From: Phycisphaerales bacterium UBA7812
Lineage (GTDB): Bacteria; Planctomycetota; Phycisphaerae; Phycisphaerales; UBA1924
Assembly (NCBI GenBank): GCA_002480345.1
Contig: DLBY01000035.1
Coordinates: 993-15,550, forward strand
DNA: 14,558 nt
Reading direction: 5' to 3'
In this document: positions 1-7,002 of the stretch, piece after piece
How the letters are laid out: each line of letters begins with the position of its first letter
Numbering within the stretch: the stretch's first letter is position 1
Translations under genes and position numbers: made by a program
The notes under the pieces: generated by a model
Seen by the model: the letters and a program-made list of their open reading frames with translations, nothing else
What the model was told of the DNA's origin: nothing
Database searches by the model: none

Positions 1-89
1 AGCCGCCCGCCAGTCAGTCCACGCTCCTGCGCCGTCAGCCGAGGGGAGGGCCCGCGGGTGCCTTCGGGAGCCCAAACCGCGAACCCGTC
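1..89. other. Left edge, unassigned
   Basis: Eighty-nine GC-rich bases upstream of the first start used. The reading frame of the first gene continues through them without a stop to base 3, with Arg/Pro/Gly-rich codons unlike a conserved domain. They may be the N-terminal part of that protein, for example a linker after an export signal, or a leader. I see no promoter or terminator. Confidence 0.4.
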
Positions 90-941
90 GTGCGCAAGGC
101 ACTGAAGTTCGGCATGATCCAGGAGGGTGAGTCGATCGGCGACAAGCTCAAGATCGCCCGTGACGCGGGGTTCGAGGGTGTCGAATTCGACGCCCCGAGC
201 GACCTCAGCACCGATGAGATCCTCGAGGCGAAGGAAAAAGCCGGCATCGAGATCCCGGGCGTCGTCTGCTCGACCCACTGGTCAAAGCCCCTGAGCCACC
301 CCGACGAGCGTGTCCGCCTCGAGGGCCGGCACGGCCTGGAAAAGGCGATCCTGACCTGCCGCGACCTCGGGGGCAGCCAGGTCCTCCTCGTCCCTGCCGT
401 CGTGAACAACGAGGTCTCTTACGCCGAGGCCTACGAGCGTTCCCGAATCGAACTCCAGCGGGTCGTCAATACGGTCGCCGCGGAATCAGCGATCTCGATC
501 GCGCTCGAGAATGTCTGGAACAACTTCCTGCTCAGCCCGATCGAGGCATCCCGCTATATCGACGATGTCCTCAGTCCGAAAGTCAACCACATCTTCCAGA
601 CCGCCAACGGGACCTTCGCCCAAAGGCTCGGCTGGTACTTCGATGTCGGCAACATCTGGGCCTACGGCTGGCCCGCCCACTGGCTCGAAGTCCTGGGCCC
701 GCAGGCGGTCCTCCGCCTCGACATCAAGGGCTACAGCCGGGCGAAGGCCGACAAGGAAGGCAAGTGGGCCGGATTCGGCGTCGAGATCGGCGAGGGTGAT
801 GTCCCGTGGGAGTCCGTCCGAGACTGGATCCGGAGCACCAATTGGTCAGGGTGGGCCGCCGCGGAGGTCCGCGGCGGCGATCGCACCCGCCTCACCGACA
901 TCGCAGCACGCATGGACCGTGTACTGGGCCTCGACAACTGA
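90..941 (+). CDS. Sugar phosphate isomerase/epimerase-like TIM-barrel protein (start uncertain)
   Basis: A 283-residue protein of the xylose-isomerase-like TIM-barrel (AP endonuclease family 2) superfamily, whose members isomerise or epimerise sugars using a divalent metal. Seen: an opening strand KFGMIQEG (residues 6-13), then GFEGVEFDAPSD (28-38), and acidic residues at strand ends in the usual metal-ligand order: E140 in ALENVWNN, D185 in YFDVGN, E235 in IGEGDVPW and E259 in AAEVRGGDR. The exact substrate cannot be read from sequence. The start used is GTG at 90, with no convincing Shine-Dalgarno upstream. The frame has no stop from base 3 onward and no ATG, GTG or TTG between base 3 and 90, so the true gene may begin left of the window, perhaps with an export signal as in the two genes downstream. 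It ends 39 bases before the Gfo/Idh/MocA gene and is probably co-transcribed with it. The family is confident; the N-terminus is not. Confidence 0.85.
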   Translation: MRKALKFGMIQEGESIGDKLKIARDAGFEGVEFDAPSDLSTDEILEAKEKAGIEIPGVVCSTHWSKPLSHPDERVRLEGRHGLEKAILTCRDLGGSQVLLVPAVVNNEVSYAEAYERSRIELQRVVNTVAAESAISIALENVWNNFLLSPIEASRYIDDVLSPKVNHIFQTANGTFAQRLGWYFDVGNIWAYGWPAHWLEVLGPQAVLRLDIKGYSRAKADKEGKWAGFGVEIGEGDVPWESVRDWIRSTNWSGWAAAEVRGGDRTRLTDIAARMDRVLGLDN

Positions 942-943
942 CC

Positions 944-963
944 GCGGGGGCTTCGCTCCCCGC
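944..963 (+). other. Short GC-rich hairpin between genes 1 and 2
   Basis: GCGGGG (944-949) can pair with CCCCGC (958-963) around an 8-base loop. It lies directly after the stop codon at 939-941 and just before the AAAGGGA ribosome-binding sequence (966-972) of the next gene. No T-run follows, so a simple intrinsic terminator is unlikely. Transcript stabilisation or a differential-expression hairpin inside the operon is possible but is inference only. Confidence 0.3.
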
Positions 964-980
964 TGAAAGGGAAACGCACG

Positions 981-2267
981 ATGAACGAGCAGATCTCCCG
1001 ACGCGATGTCGTCAAAGCGGGCGCCGCGCTCGGCGCGGGCGCGTTGATCGCCCCCGCCTTCGCGGCCCGCACCACCAGACGCGCCGATGACATCATCCGC
1101 GTCGGCGTCATCGGCTGCGGCGGCCGTGGCACGGGCGCCGCGGTGAACGCCCTCGAGGCCGACGAGGGCACACGCATCGTTGCCCTCGCGGATCTCTTCC
1201 CGGATCGCCTCTCGGGGAGCCTCGCCCGCCTCGAGCAGCAAGCCGACGAGAGATTCCAAGGCCGCGTCGATGTCCCCGAAGACCGGCGCTTGACCGGTTT
1301 CGACGCCTACCAAAGACTGCTTTCGATTGACGGCGTCGACATGGTGATCCTCGCCACCCCCCCGGGGTTCCGCCCGCTCCACTTCCAGGCCGCGATCAAC
1401 GCGGGCAAGCATGTCTTCATGGAGAAACCCGTCGCCGTCGATCCTGCTGGCGTCCGCATGGTGATCGACTCGGCACGCATCGCCGACGAGAAGAACCTCT
1501 CCGTCGTCAGCGGCACGCAGCGGCGCCACCAGGACAACTACCTCGAACTCATGCAACGCATCGAGGACGGCGCGATCGGAGAGGTCGTCTCCGCCCGCTG
1601 TTACTGGAACCAGGGCGGGCTCTGGGTCCACGAACGCAAGCCCGAGTACACCGATATGGAATGGCAGTGCCGCAACTGGCTCTACTTCGCCTGGCTCTCG
1701 GGCGACCACATCTGCGAGCAGCACATCCACAACATCGATGTCATCAACTGGGCCAAGGGGGGGCCGCCCCAAAAGGCGACCGGCATGGGCGGTCGACAGG
1801 TCCGCACCGATGACAAGTACGGGAACATCTTCGATCATTTCGCGATCGATTATGAGTACCCCGACGGGTCGACCCTCCTGAGCATGTGCCGGCAGATCGA
1901 CGGCTGCGCCGGCAAAGTCCAGGAGGACATCATCGGGACCAAGGGCACCGCCATGGCGCGACCGGGCCTCTCTGCAATCAAGGGCGAGAACGCATGGCGC
2001 ATCCGGGGACAGCAGAACCCCTATGTCACCGAGCACATCGATCTCATCGCCTCCATCCGCGGTCGTGCTCCACGCCTCAACGAGGGCAAGCGCGTCGCGG
2101 AAAGCACGCTCACCGCCATCATGGGTCGGATGAGCGCCTACACCGGCAAGGCGCTGACCTGGGAGGACGCGATGAACTCCAAACTCAATCTCAGCCCGAG
2201 TGAATACGCGTTCACAAGCCTCGAGACCGATCCCGTCCCCGTCCCCGGCCGCACACCACTGATCTGA
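981..2267 (+). CDS. Tat-exported Gfo/Idh/MocA family oxidoreductase
   Basis: A 428-residue NAD(P)-dependent dehydrogenase of the Gfo/Idh/MocA family, which oxidises or reduces sugars, inositols and their derivatives. Residues 1-29 form a twin-arginine signal: SRRDVVKAG (6-14), a hydrophobic Ala/Gly stretch and an AFA-A cleavage site near 28. The Rossmann fold starts at VGVIGCGGRG (41-50). The family EKP motif is at 148-150 (HVFMEKPVAV), with the ATPPG loop at 125-129. GDHICEQHIHNIDVINW (241-257) carries the histidines that serve as the catalytic region in this family. The start ATG at 981 follows AAAGGGA at 966-972. Glucose-fructose oxidoreductase is the known model for a family member exported by Tat with its cofactor bound. 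The flanking TIM barrels suggest a sugar substrate outside the cytoplasm, but the exact sugar is unknown. Family assignment is firm. Confidence 0.93.
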   Translation: MNEQISRRDVVKAGAALGAGALIAPAFAARTTRRADDIIRVGVIGCGGRGTGAAVNALEADEGTRIVALADLFPDRLSGSLARLEQQADERFQGRVDVPEDRRLTGFDAYQRLLSIDGVDMVILATPPGFRPLHFQAAINAGKHVFMEKPVAVDPAGVRMVIDSARIADEKNLSVVSGTQRRHQDNYLELMQRIEDGAIGEVVSARCYWNQGGLWVHERKPEYTDMEWQCRNWLYFAWLSGDHICEQHIHNIDVINWAKGGPPQKATGMGGRQVRTDDKYGNIFDHFAIDYEYPDGSTLLSMCRQIDGCAGKVQEDIIGTKGTAMARPGLSAIKGENAWRIRGQQNPYVTEHIDLIASIRGRAPRLNEGKRVAESTLTAIMGRMSAYTGKALTWEDAMNSKLNLSPSEYAFTSLETDPVPVPGRTPLI

Positions 2268-2309
2268 TCCTCTCGACCACGGGCACTCGCCCTTCGCGGA
2301 GCACACACC

Positions 2310-3221
2310 ATGGATCGACGCGACTTCTTCGCCGCTTCCGCTGCTGTCGGCGCCGGCGCGTTCGCCAGCAAAGCGCTCGCCGGCCAGCTGAAAGCATCCG
2401 CCGCGGGCCCGTTCTCGGTGAAATTCGCCCCCCACTTCGGGATGTTCCGCCACCTCGCCGGTGACGACCCGATCGCCCAACTCGAATACGCGGCAGACCA
2501 GGGGTTCACCGCGTGGGAGGACAACGGGATGGGCGGGCGCTCCCCGGAAGAACAGTCACGCCTCGCCGGTGCGATGGAACGCCTCGGAATGACCATGGGC
2601 GTCTTCGTTCTGAACCGGGGAACCGCGTGGAAGCCCACCTTCAGCCGCAACAACAGCGACGACCGGGACGCGTTTCTCGGCGAATGCCGCGAAGCGGTCG
2701 AGATCGCCAAGCGCGTGAACGCAAAATGGACCACCGTTGTGCTGGGGACGAGGCATCCACGCATCGACCTGTCCTACCAGACCGCGTACGCCGTGGAACA
2801 ACTCAAGCGGGGCGCCGAGATTCTCGAACCGCACGGCCTCGTGATGGTCCTCGAGCCCCTGAACCCTCGTGACCATCCCAACATGCTCCTCGCAGAGATG
2901 GGGCACGCATACGAGATCTGCCGAGCCGTGGACAGTCCCTCCTGCAAGATTCTCTGCGACCTCTATCACCAGCAGATCACCGAGGGCAACCTCATCCCCA
3001 ACATCGACCGCGCCTGGGATGAGATCGGCTATTTCCAGATCGGTGACAACCCGGGGCGCAAGGAGCCAACGACCGGAGAGATCAACTACCTCAATGTCTT
3101 CCGGCACATCAAGGAGAAAGGCTTCACGGGCATCCTGGGCATGGAGCACGGACTCAGCCGCTCGGGTGCAGAAGGCGAGCAGGCCCTGATCGACGCGTAC
3201 CGCGCCGTCGATCCCGTCTGA
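2310..3221 (+). CDS. Tat-exported hydroxypyruvate isomerase-like TIM-barrel protein
   Basis: A 303-residue TIM-barrel isomerase closely resembling hydroxypyruvate isomerase (Hyi). Seen: a Tat signal, MDRRDFFAAS at 1-10 and an Ala-rich core ending at ALA-G (22-25); then E182 in VLEPLN, D217 in CDLYHQQ, Q243 in FQIGDNPGR, the GEINY block at 256-260, and E279 in GMEHG. E182, D217, Q243 and E279 match the metal-binding quartet of Hyi, and the QI-DNPGR-EP-TGEINY block is a Hyi hallmark. Hyi interconverts hydroxypyruvate and tartronate semialdehyde in the cytosol; an exported copy is odd, so the physiological substrate is probably a different sugar or sugar acid. ATG at 2310 has CGGAG about 10 bases upstream. 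The gene lies 42 bases after the oxidoreductase and 11 before the next gene, consistent with one operon. Fold and family are confident; substrate is open. Confidence 0.88.
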   Translation: MDRRDFFAASAAVGAGAFASKALAGQLKASAAGPFSVKFAPHFGMFRHLAGDDPIAQLEYAADQGFTAWEDNGMGGRSPEEQSRLAGAMERLGMTMGVFVLNRGTAWKPTFSRNNSDDRDAFLGECREAVEIAKRVNAKWTTVVLGTRHPRIDLSYQTAYAVEQLKRGAEILEPHGLVMVLEPLNPRDHPNMLLAEMGHAYEICRAVDSPSCKILCDLYHQQITEGNLIPNIDRAWDEIGYFQIGDNPGRKEPTTGEINYLNVFRHIKEKGFTGILGMEHGLSRSGAEGEQALIDAYRAVDPV

Positions 3222-3232
3222 AGACGCACCGC

Positions 3233-4063
3233 ATGCCGAGCAACACCAGCGATCTCGCGATCGACTTCTTTCCGCGCGTCGGGTTCGCAACCGATGAGGC
3301 ACGCGTCCGAGCCTGGCACGAATACCGTGTCGCGGCCGATGCGCTCGCCGAACTGAGTCGCGGCTGGGGCGCTCCACCGCACGCCCTGATCTGGAGCGAG
3401 CAGGACTCGGGTTGGCTCGCCAACGGCGCCGGGCCGAGCGGCACCGTTATCGGCTGGCTCGATCTCGGCGCCGCGTCGGTCTGGATCGAGCGCCGTGAGC
3501 CGCAGGAAGGTTGCTGGATCGAACTCGAAGGCCGACCACCCGCGGAAATCCAAGAATGGATACGCGGCGCCGCGACCCGTCTCAGCGGGCACCACACCGA
3601 CGGCGCACCAACCCCACCGACCAAGGCAGCGCTTCGCGCTTTCACACTCGACGACCCCGATGCGCGCGCGGATCTGGAAGCCCTTTACGAGGGCGCGGGC
3701 CTCCTGCTTTCCGCGCTCGCCAACACCTTCAGCGCCGGAAACACCGAACCGCCGCCTCCCCAGCTCTTCGCCAGCACCCTCAACGCACAGATCACCCTCA
3801 CGGTCCGAGAAGACCGGGCTCCAATGACGATCGGACTCACCGCACCCGATGACGCCGAGCCGCTCGGCTCCTGGTTCGCCCGAGTTCCTGAGGGCATCCA
3901 ACCAGGAGAGCTACCGACGGGTCGCTGGCATGAATCCGCTGACGGCGCACCGTGCGCGCGTCTCTCGATCGCCGACCTCACCCATCTCGAAGACGGCGAA
4001 TCCCAGTGCGAGCGGATCGTGAGCTTTCTCAACGCAATCCTGAACTCGTACGCACAGGCCTGA
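3233..4063 (+). CDS. Hypothetical protein, 276 residues, no recognised domain
   Basis: I do not recognise this protein. It has no signal peptide or membrane segment, so it is probably cytosolic. It looks like two alpha/beta halves joined by a Pro/Thr-rich linker around residues 121-130. The first half contains helix-forming WHEYRVAADALAELSR (28-43), then SGTVIGWLDLGAASVWIE (69-86), which looks like paired beta strands. The second half contains the helical DPDARADLEALYEGAGLLLS segment (about 140-159), a PPPP stretch (174-177), a beta-rich NAQITLTV segment (185-192) and a C-terminal helix IVSFLNAILNSYA. Start ATG at 3233, only 11 bases after the preceding stop and with only a weak GAAGA upstream, suggests translation coupled to the isomerase gene. 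Codon use matches its neighbours. It ends 14 bases from the convergent stop at 4078. The frame is confidently real; function is unknown. Confidence 0.75.
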   Translation: MPSNTSDLAIDFFPRVGFATDEARVRAWHEYRVAADALAELSRGWGAPPHALIWSEQDSGWLANGAGPSGTVIGWLDLGAASVWIERREPQEGCWIELEGRPPAEIQEWIRGAATRLSGHHTDGAPTPPTKAALRAFTLDDPDARADLEALYEGAGLLLSALANTFSAGNTEPPPPQLFASTLNAQITLTVREDRAPMTIGLTAPDDAEPLGSWFARVPEGIQPGELPTGRWHESADGAPCARLSIADLTHLEDGESQCERIVSFLNAILNSYAQA

Positions 4064-4077
4064 TTCGACCGTTCTCC

Positions 4078-4716
4078 TCAGCGATGCCGCTCGGCGACCA
4101 CCCGATCGCCGTCGATGAGTGCCGCCGCGAGCCGAGGGTCCATTCCCGGCGGAACCGAAAATCGCACGGATTCGACCGGTTTCGTGCGAGGGAGAACGCT
4201 CGGCCTGCGGAACCACCCCGAAGGACTGGGCGTCGCCTCGCGTCCATCGTTGCTCGACGCCGTCCCCGAAACCGGATTGACGAAAGTCCGAACGCCACCG
4301 GTCAGCCCCCGCTCCCGCAGCCAGACCGCGCGTGCACGGTCGAGCCGCTCGAATCCCGAGCGCCCGAAACGCTCCCATGGCTCAAACGCGATCACCTCCG
4401 TACCGATCGTCGCGAACGCCAGCCGGAGCCCGTCCTGCCTCACCCCGAAATCACCGGGTCCGCGACCAGCTCGGCTGGAACACGCAGCAGGCAGCCGACG
4501 GATCGGATCGACCGACCACAGGCGTCCGTTCCCGATCCCCGGCGCCGCCCTCGTGTGATGCCAGTCGATCCGCGCCGGAGGGGGGGTTGCCAGCAACCGG
4601 TCCTCGGACCGATCAATGCGCACGAACCGAGACGAGCGGTACCACTCCAAGGGGCTCTGTGCGAGCGCAGAAAACGAACAAACCGACACCACCATCACGC
4701 CCAGCGCTCGCCGCAT
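4078..4716 (-). CDS. Secreted protein of unknown function, 212 residues
   Basis: The start is the ATG at 4716-4714, because GGAGG lies nine bases upstream and because residues 1-19 then form a clean Sec signal peptide: MRRALGVMVV, a short hydrophobic core, and a SALA-Q cleavage site at 19/20. A longer in-frame start at 4776 would put the signal peptide inside the protein and is rejected. The cysteine at 13 lies inside the signal core and no cysteine follows the cleavage site, so it is not a lipoprotein. The mature part of about 190 residues begins SPLEWYRSSRFVRI and contains strand-like segments such as LRLAFATIGTEVIAFEPWERF, shared with no family I know. It is Arg/Pro-rich and acts outside the cytoplasm if exported. 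It converges on the unknown gene at 3233-4063. An opposite-strand frame here is low-complexity Arg/Pro and looks like a shadow. Confidence 0.65.
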   Translation of the reverse strand: MRRALGVMVVSVCSFSALAQSPLEWYRSSRFVRIDRSEDRLLATPPPARIDWHHTRAAPGIGNGRLWSVDPIRRLPAACSSRAGRGPGDFGVRQDGLRLAFATIGTEVIAFEPWERFGRSGFERLDRARAVWLRERGLTGGVRTFVNPVSGTASSNDGREATPSPSGWFRRPSVLPRTKPVESVRFSVPPGMDPRLAAALIDGDRVVAERHR

Positions 4717-4792
4717 CGTCTCTCGCCTCCCGTCAGCCTGATCTGAAGCCGGCTGATCGGAGCGTACAGGAGACACCCGCGTGCTGAAGAGG

Positions 4793-4855
4793 AAACTAGA
4801 AATCGGACCCGCCCCGCCCCCAAGCCGCCCTCAGAATACGCAGAAAGGGTCCGAT
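4793..4855 (-). terminator. Terminator-like inverted repeat after the glycosyltransferase gene
   Basis: A perfect 9-base inverted repeat, ATCGGACCC at 4802-4810 and GGGTCCGAT at 4847-4855, separated by a 36-base loop. Read on the minus strand, the first arm starts within the TGA stop of the glycosyltransferase (4857-4855), and the second arm is followed by TTCTAGTTT (4801-4793), a modest T-rich tail. That geometry fits a terminator of the oxidase-transporter-glycosyltransferase transcript. The large loop and interrupted T-run make it weaker than a classic intrinsic terminator, and a regulatory hairpin upstream of the 4716 gene is an alternative. Confidence 0.45.
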
Positions 4856-5985
4856 CACGGCCCGTCCGGTCCGAGAACCGACGGCGCCTCGATCCGCTCG
4901 GCATCGCCGCCGATCCACTCATACGCGTCCACCAGCGACAGGATCTGCCGCGACGCCCGGTGTTGCTCGCGGACCAGGCCGCGCGCCGATTCGGTCATCC
5001 GCCGACGAAGCCCACTGTCGTGAACGAGCATCTCGATCGATTCGTGCCACTGCTGCTCGGTCTGATCCACCACGAGCCGCGCCGTGCTGCCATCCACAAG
5101 AAGGTCGGACCGGGGATCCGCGGCGGCGAGGACCGCGGCCCCCGCTGCCATCGCATCCAGCAGAATCGTGCGGGTCTCGCCCCGCGCGTCAGGCTGCAGC
5201 ACGAGGTCCGCGCGGAGCATCAGTTCTCGGGTCGTCGCCGCCTCGTCGAGCAGCGAGAGTTGCCCGAGAACCCCAGCCTGCCGAGCGACCGACCACAGCC
5301 GAAGCCGTCGCGTCGTTTCAGCGTCCGCAAACAGGTGCAGGCGATCGCTTGCCCGAAGTGAACGGACCGCGGCTCGGAACGCAGCCTGCCACGATCGACC
5401 GTCCCGGCCGGGGCCGAGCAAGACCATGCACAGGGTCCCGTCATCGTCCTCCTGCTGACGATCCGAGGGATACACCCCCCAAGGAATCGTCCGCGCGACC
5501 GCCTCCGGGAACGCGGCGTTCAGCTTGTCGCGCAGGCCATCTGTCGGCACGACGAGCAGTGCGCGCGCGCCGCGTTCCGAGCCGACAGCTCCCCCGTAGA
5601 CACGGTTGATGACGAGCCGGATGGTCCCCTCCAACCCGGGTCTCCACACCTCGATCGCGGGGAGAGCCCCCGCCAACCGAGCGGTTTCCGCACCGAGCCG
5701 GCTCACACCGCCGCCGAAGAAATGAACGATGTCCGGATCACCCCCGAGCACCGCCGACGCCGCGTCCCGCAGCACACCAGCCCGTCGCGCAGGACTCAGA
5801 CCCAACCGCCGCTCGATGTAGGGCACAACAGGCGTCAGCACCTGTTCATTGAGCGTCTGCGCGATCCGCTCGGGTACCCCCCAGGCAACGCGGAACCCCT
5901 CATCCGCGAGCCCGACCGCGAGCCGGGCGATCATCTCGCGCTCATGTCGCGTGAACAGCGGATCGGAAAGAAACAGTACCCGCAC
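4855..5985 (-). CDS. Glycosyltransferase, GT-B fold (GT4/GT1-like)
   Basis: A 376-residue glycosyltransferase with two Rossmann-like halves. The N-terminal half opens with MRVLFLSDPLFTRHERE and contains DPDIVHFFGGG (83-93). The C-terminal nucleotide-sugar half contains CMVLLGPGRDGRSW (186-199), GVLGQLSLLDEA (238-249), ELMLRADLVLQPD (254-266) and LLDAMAAGAAVLAA (275-288). The last block is where GT4 enzymes carry their E-x7-E donor motif; here the two positions read G269 and D277, with E270 beside the first, so the motif is degenerate. No membrane segment or signal is visible, so it is cytosolic or membrane-associated, and the acceptor is unknown. The start is GTG at 5985, with GGAGGG about five bases upstream. 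It begins 27 bases after the ABC ATPase gene ends and probably shares its transcript. The family is confident; the activity and its link to transport are inference. Confidence 0.82.
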   Translation of the reverse strand: MRVLFLSDPLFTRHEREMIARLAVGLADEGFRVAWGVPERIAQTLNEQVLTPVVPYIERRLGLSPARRAGVLRDAASAVLGGDPDIVHFFGGGVSRLGAETARLAGALPAIEVWRPGLEGTIRLVINRVYGGAVGSERGARALLVVPTDGLRDKLNAAFPEAVARTIPWGVYPSDRQQEDDDGTLCMVLLGPGRDGRSWQAAFRAAVRSLRASDRLHLFADAETTRRLRLWSVARQAGVLGQLSLLDEAATTRELMLRADLVLQPDARGETRTILLDAMAAGAAVLAAADPRSDLLVDGSTARLVVDQTEQQWHESIEMLVHDSGLRRRMTESARGLVREQHRASRQILSLVDAYEWIGGDAERIEAPSVLGPDGP

Positions 5986-6012
5986 GAGGCCCTCCGTCGT
6001 CGCTCTACGGTA

Positions 6013-7002
6013 TCAGGTTGCCACCACGCGGACAGCGTGCTCGGGGCCGACCAATGCCATCGTGTGCGGCGTGCGATCCGACTCGGGTCCCCCCGGCGTC
6101 CAGGGGACCGCATCCGTGCCCCCGATCCGGATCGTCTGCCCGCTCGCGTTCTCCATGTACGAATCGAGCGTGGCAAGCCGATGCCGCCCAGCCCCGAGTT
6201 CAGGAACGGTCTCCAGCAGTCCCTTGGTGTACGGATGGGCGGGCGTGCGAAGCACGGCGCGAGCCGCTCCAGATTCGAGCAGGCGTGACCGGTACATGAC
6301 CGCGATCCGATCCGCGTATTCGCTCACCAGCGCCAGATCGTGGGTGATCAGCAGGACGCTCAGCCCCTCGCGCTCCACCAACCCCCGGATCAGGTCCAGG
6401 ATCGTCTTCTGGATCGTCACATCGAGAGCCGTGGTCGGCTCATCGGCGATCAACACCCGGGGCTGGCACGCCAGCGCGATCGCGATCATCACCCGCTGGC
6501 GCATCCCGCCTGAAAACTCGTGCGGGAACTGGCGGAGCCGTTGAGAAGGATCGGGAATCCCGACCCGGTCCATCGCTTCCACCGCAATGGCTCGAGCCGC
6601 TTTCACCGAGACTCGCCTGTGCAGGCGAACCGCCTCGACGATCTGAGAACCGATCGATAGAACCGGGTTCAGGCTGGTCATGGGCTCCTGGAAGATCATC
6701 GCGATCTCTCCGCCTCGCACGGCTCGCATCCGCTTCGCCGATGCGCCGACAAGCTCGTGATCCGCCCCATTCGCGTCGGTGTATCGGATCGACCCCGCGT
6801 CGATCCGCGCCGGAGGCATCGGGAGCAGGCCCAGCACACTCAACGCGGAGACCGACTTGCCCGATCCGGATTCGCCAACCAACGCCGTCAGCTCGCCCGG
6901 CGCGAGATCAAGCGAAAGGTCTTCGACTGCACCGACACGAGCACCCGCCTGACCGGAGAAGCTGACACACAGTTGACGAATCGAGAGCACGGGCTGACTC
7001 AC
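6013..7002 (-). CDS. Oligopeptide/dipeptide-type ABC transporter ATPase (OppD/DppD-like)
   Basis: A 329-residue ATP-binding subunit that powers peptide/opine/nickel-type ABC import at the inner face of the membrane. Seen in order: Walker A GESGSGKS (43-50), Q-loop IFQEPMTSLNP (Q105), signature SGGMRQRV (164-171), Walker B VLIADEPTTALD with E188, and the switch histidine in LLITHDLAL (H221). The oligopeptide-family extension HPYTKGLLETVP is at 256-267. The start is GTG at 7002-7000, overlapping the permease TGA by four bases (GTGA), which points to translational coupling. The frame stays open much further upstream, but that part is antisense-like shadow inside the permease gene. The last 60 residues are odd: the GC-F--RC cysteine pattern usually found here, the site of an iron-sulfur cluster in some family members, is absent, and no cysteine follows C179. 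OppF is not in the window. Confidence 0.92.
   Translation of the reverse strand: MSQPVLSIRQLCVSFSGQAGARVGAVEDLSLDLAPGELTALVGESGSGKSVSALSVLGLLPMPPARIDAGSIRYTDANGADHELVGASAKRMRAVRGGEIAMIFQEPMTSLNPVLSIGSQIVEAVRLHRRVSVKAARAIAVEAMDRVGIPDPSQRLRQFPHEFSGGMRQRVMIAIALACQPRVLIADEPTTALDVTIQKTILDLIRGLVEREGLSVLLITHDLALVSEYADRIAVMYRSRLLESGAARAVLRTPAHPYTKGLLETVPELGAGRHRLATLDSYMENASGQTIRIGGTDAVPWTPGGPESDRTPHTMALVGPEHAVRVVAT

Noticed and set aside
846..2480. Long 544-codon minus-strand open frame
   Set aside because: Lies antisense to the Gfo/Idh/MocA gene. High-GC coding strands commonly leave such antisense frames open; its translation shows no domain and has Asp/Val/Gly-rich shadow composition.
3952..4746. 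264-codon plus-strand frame opposite the secreted protein
   Set aside because: Low-complexity Arg/Pro/Ser sequence; the minus strand has a signal peptide, a good Shine-Dalgarno site and coding-like third positions.
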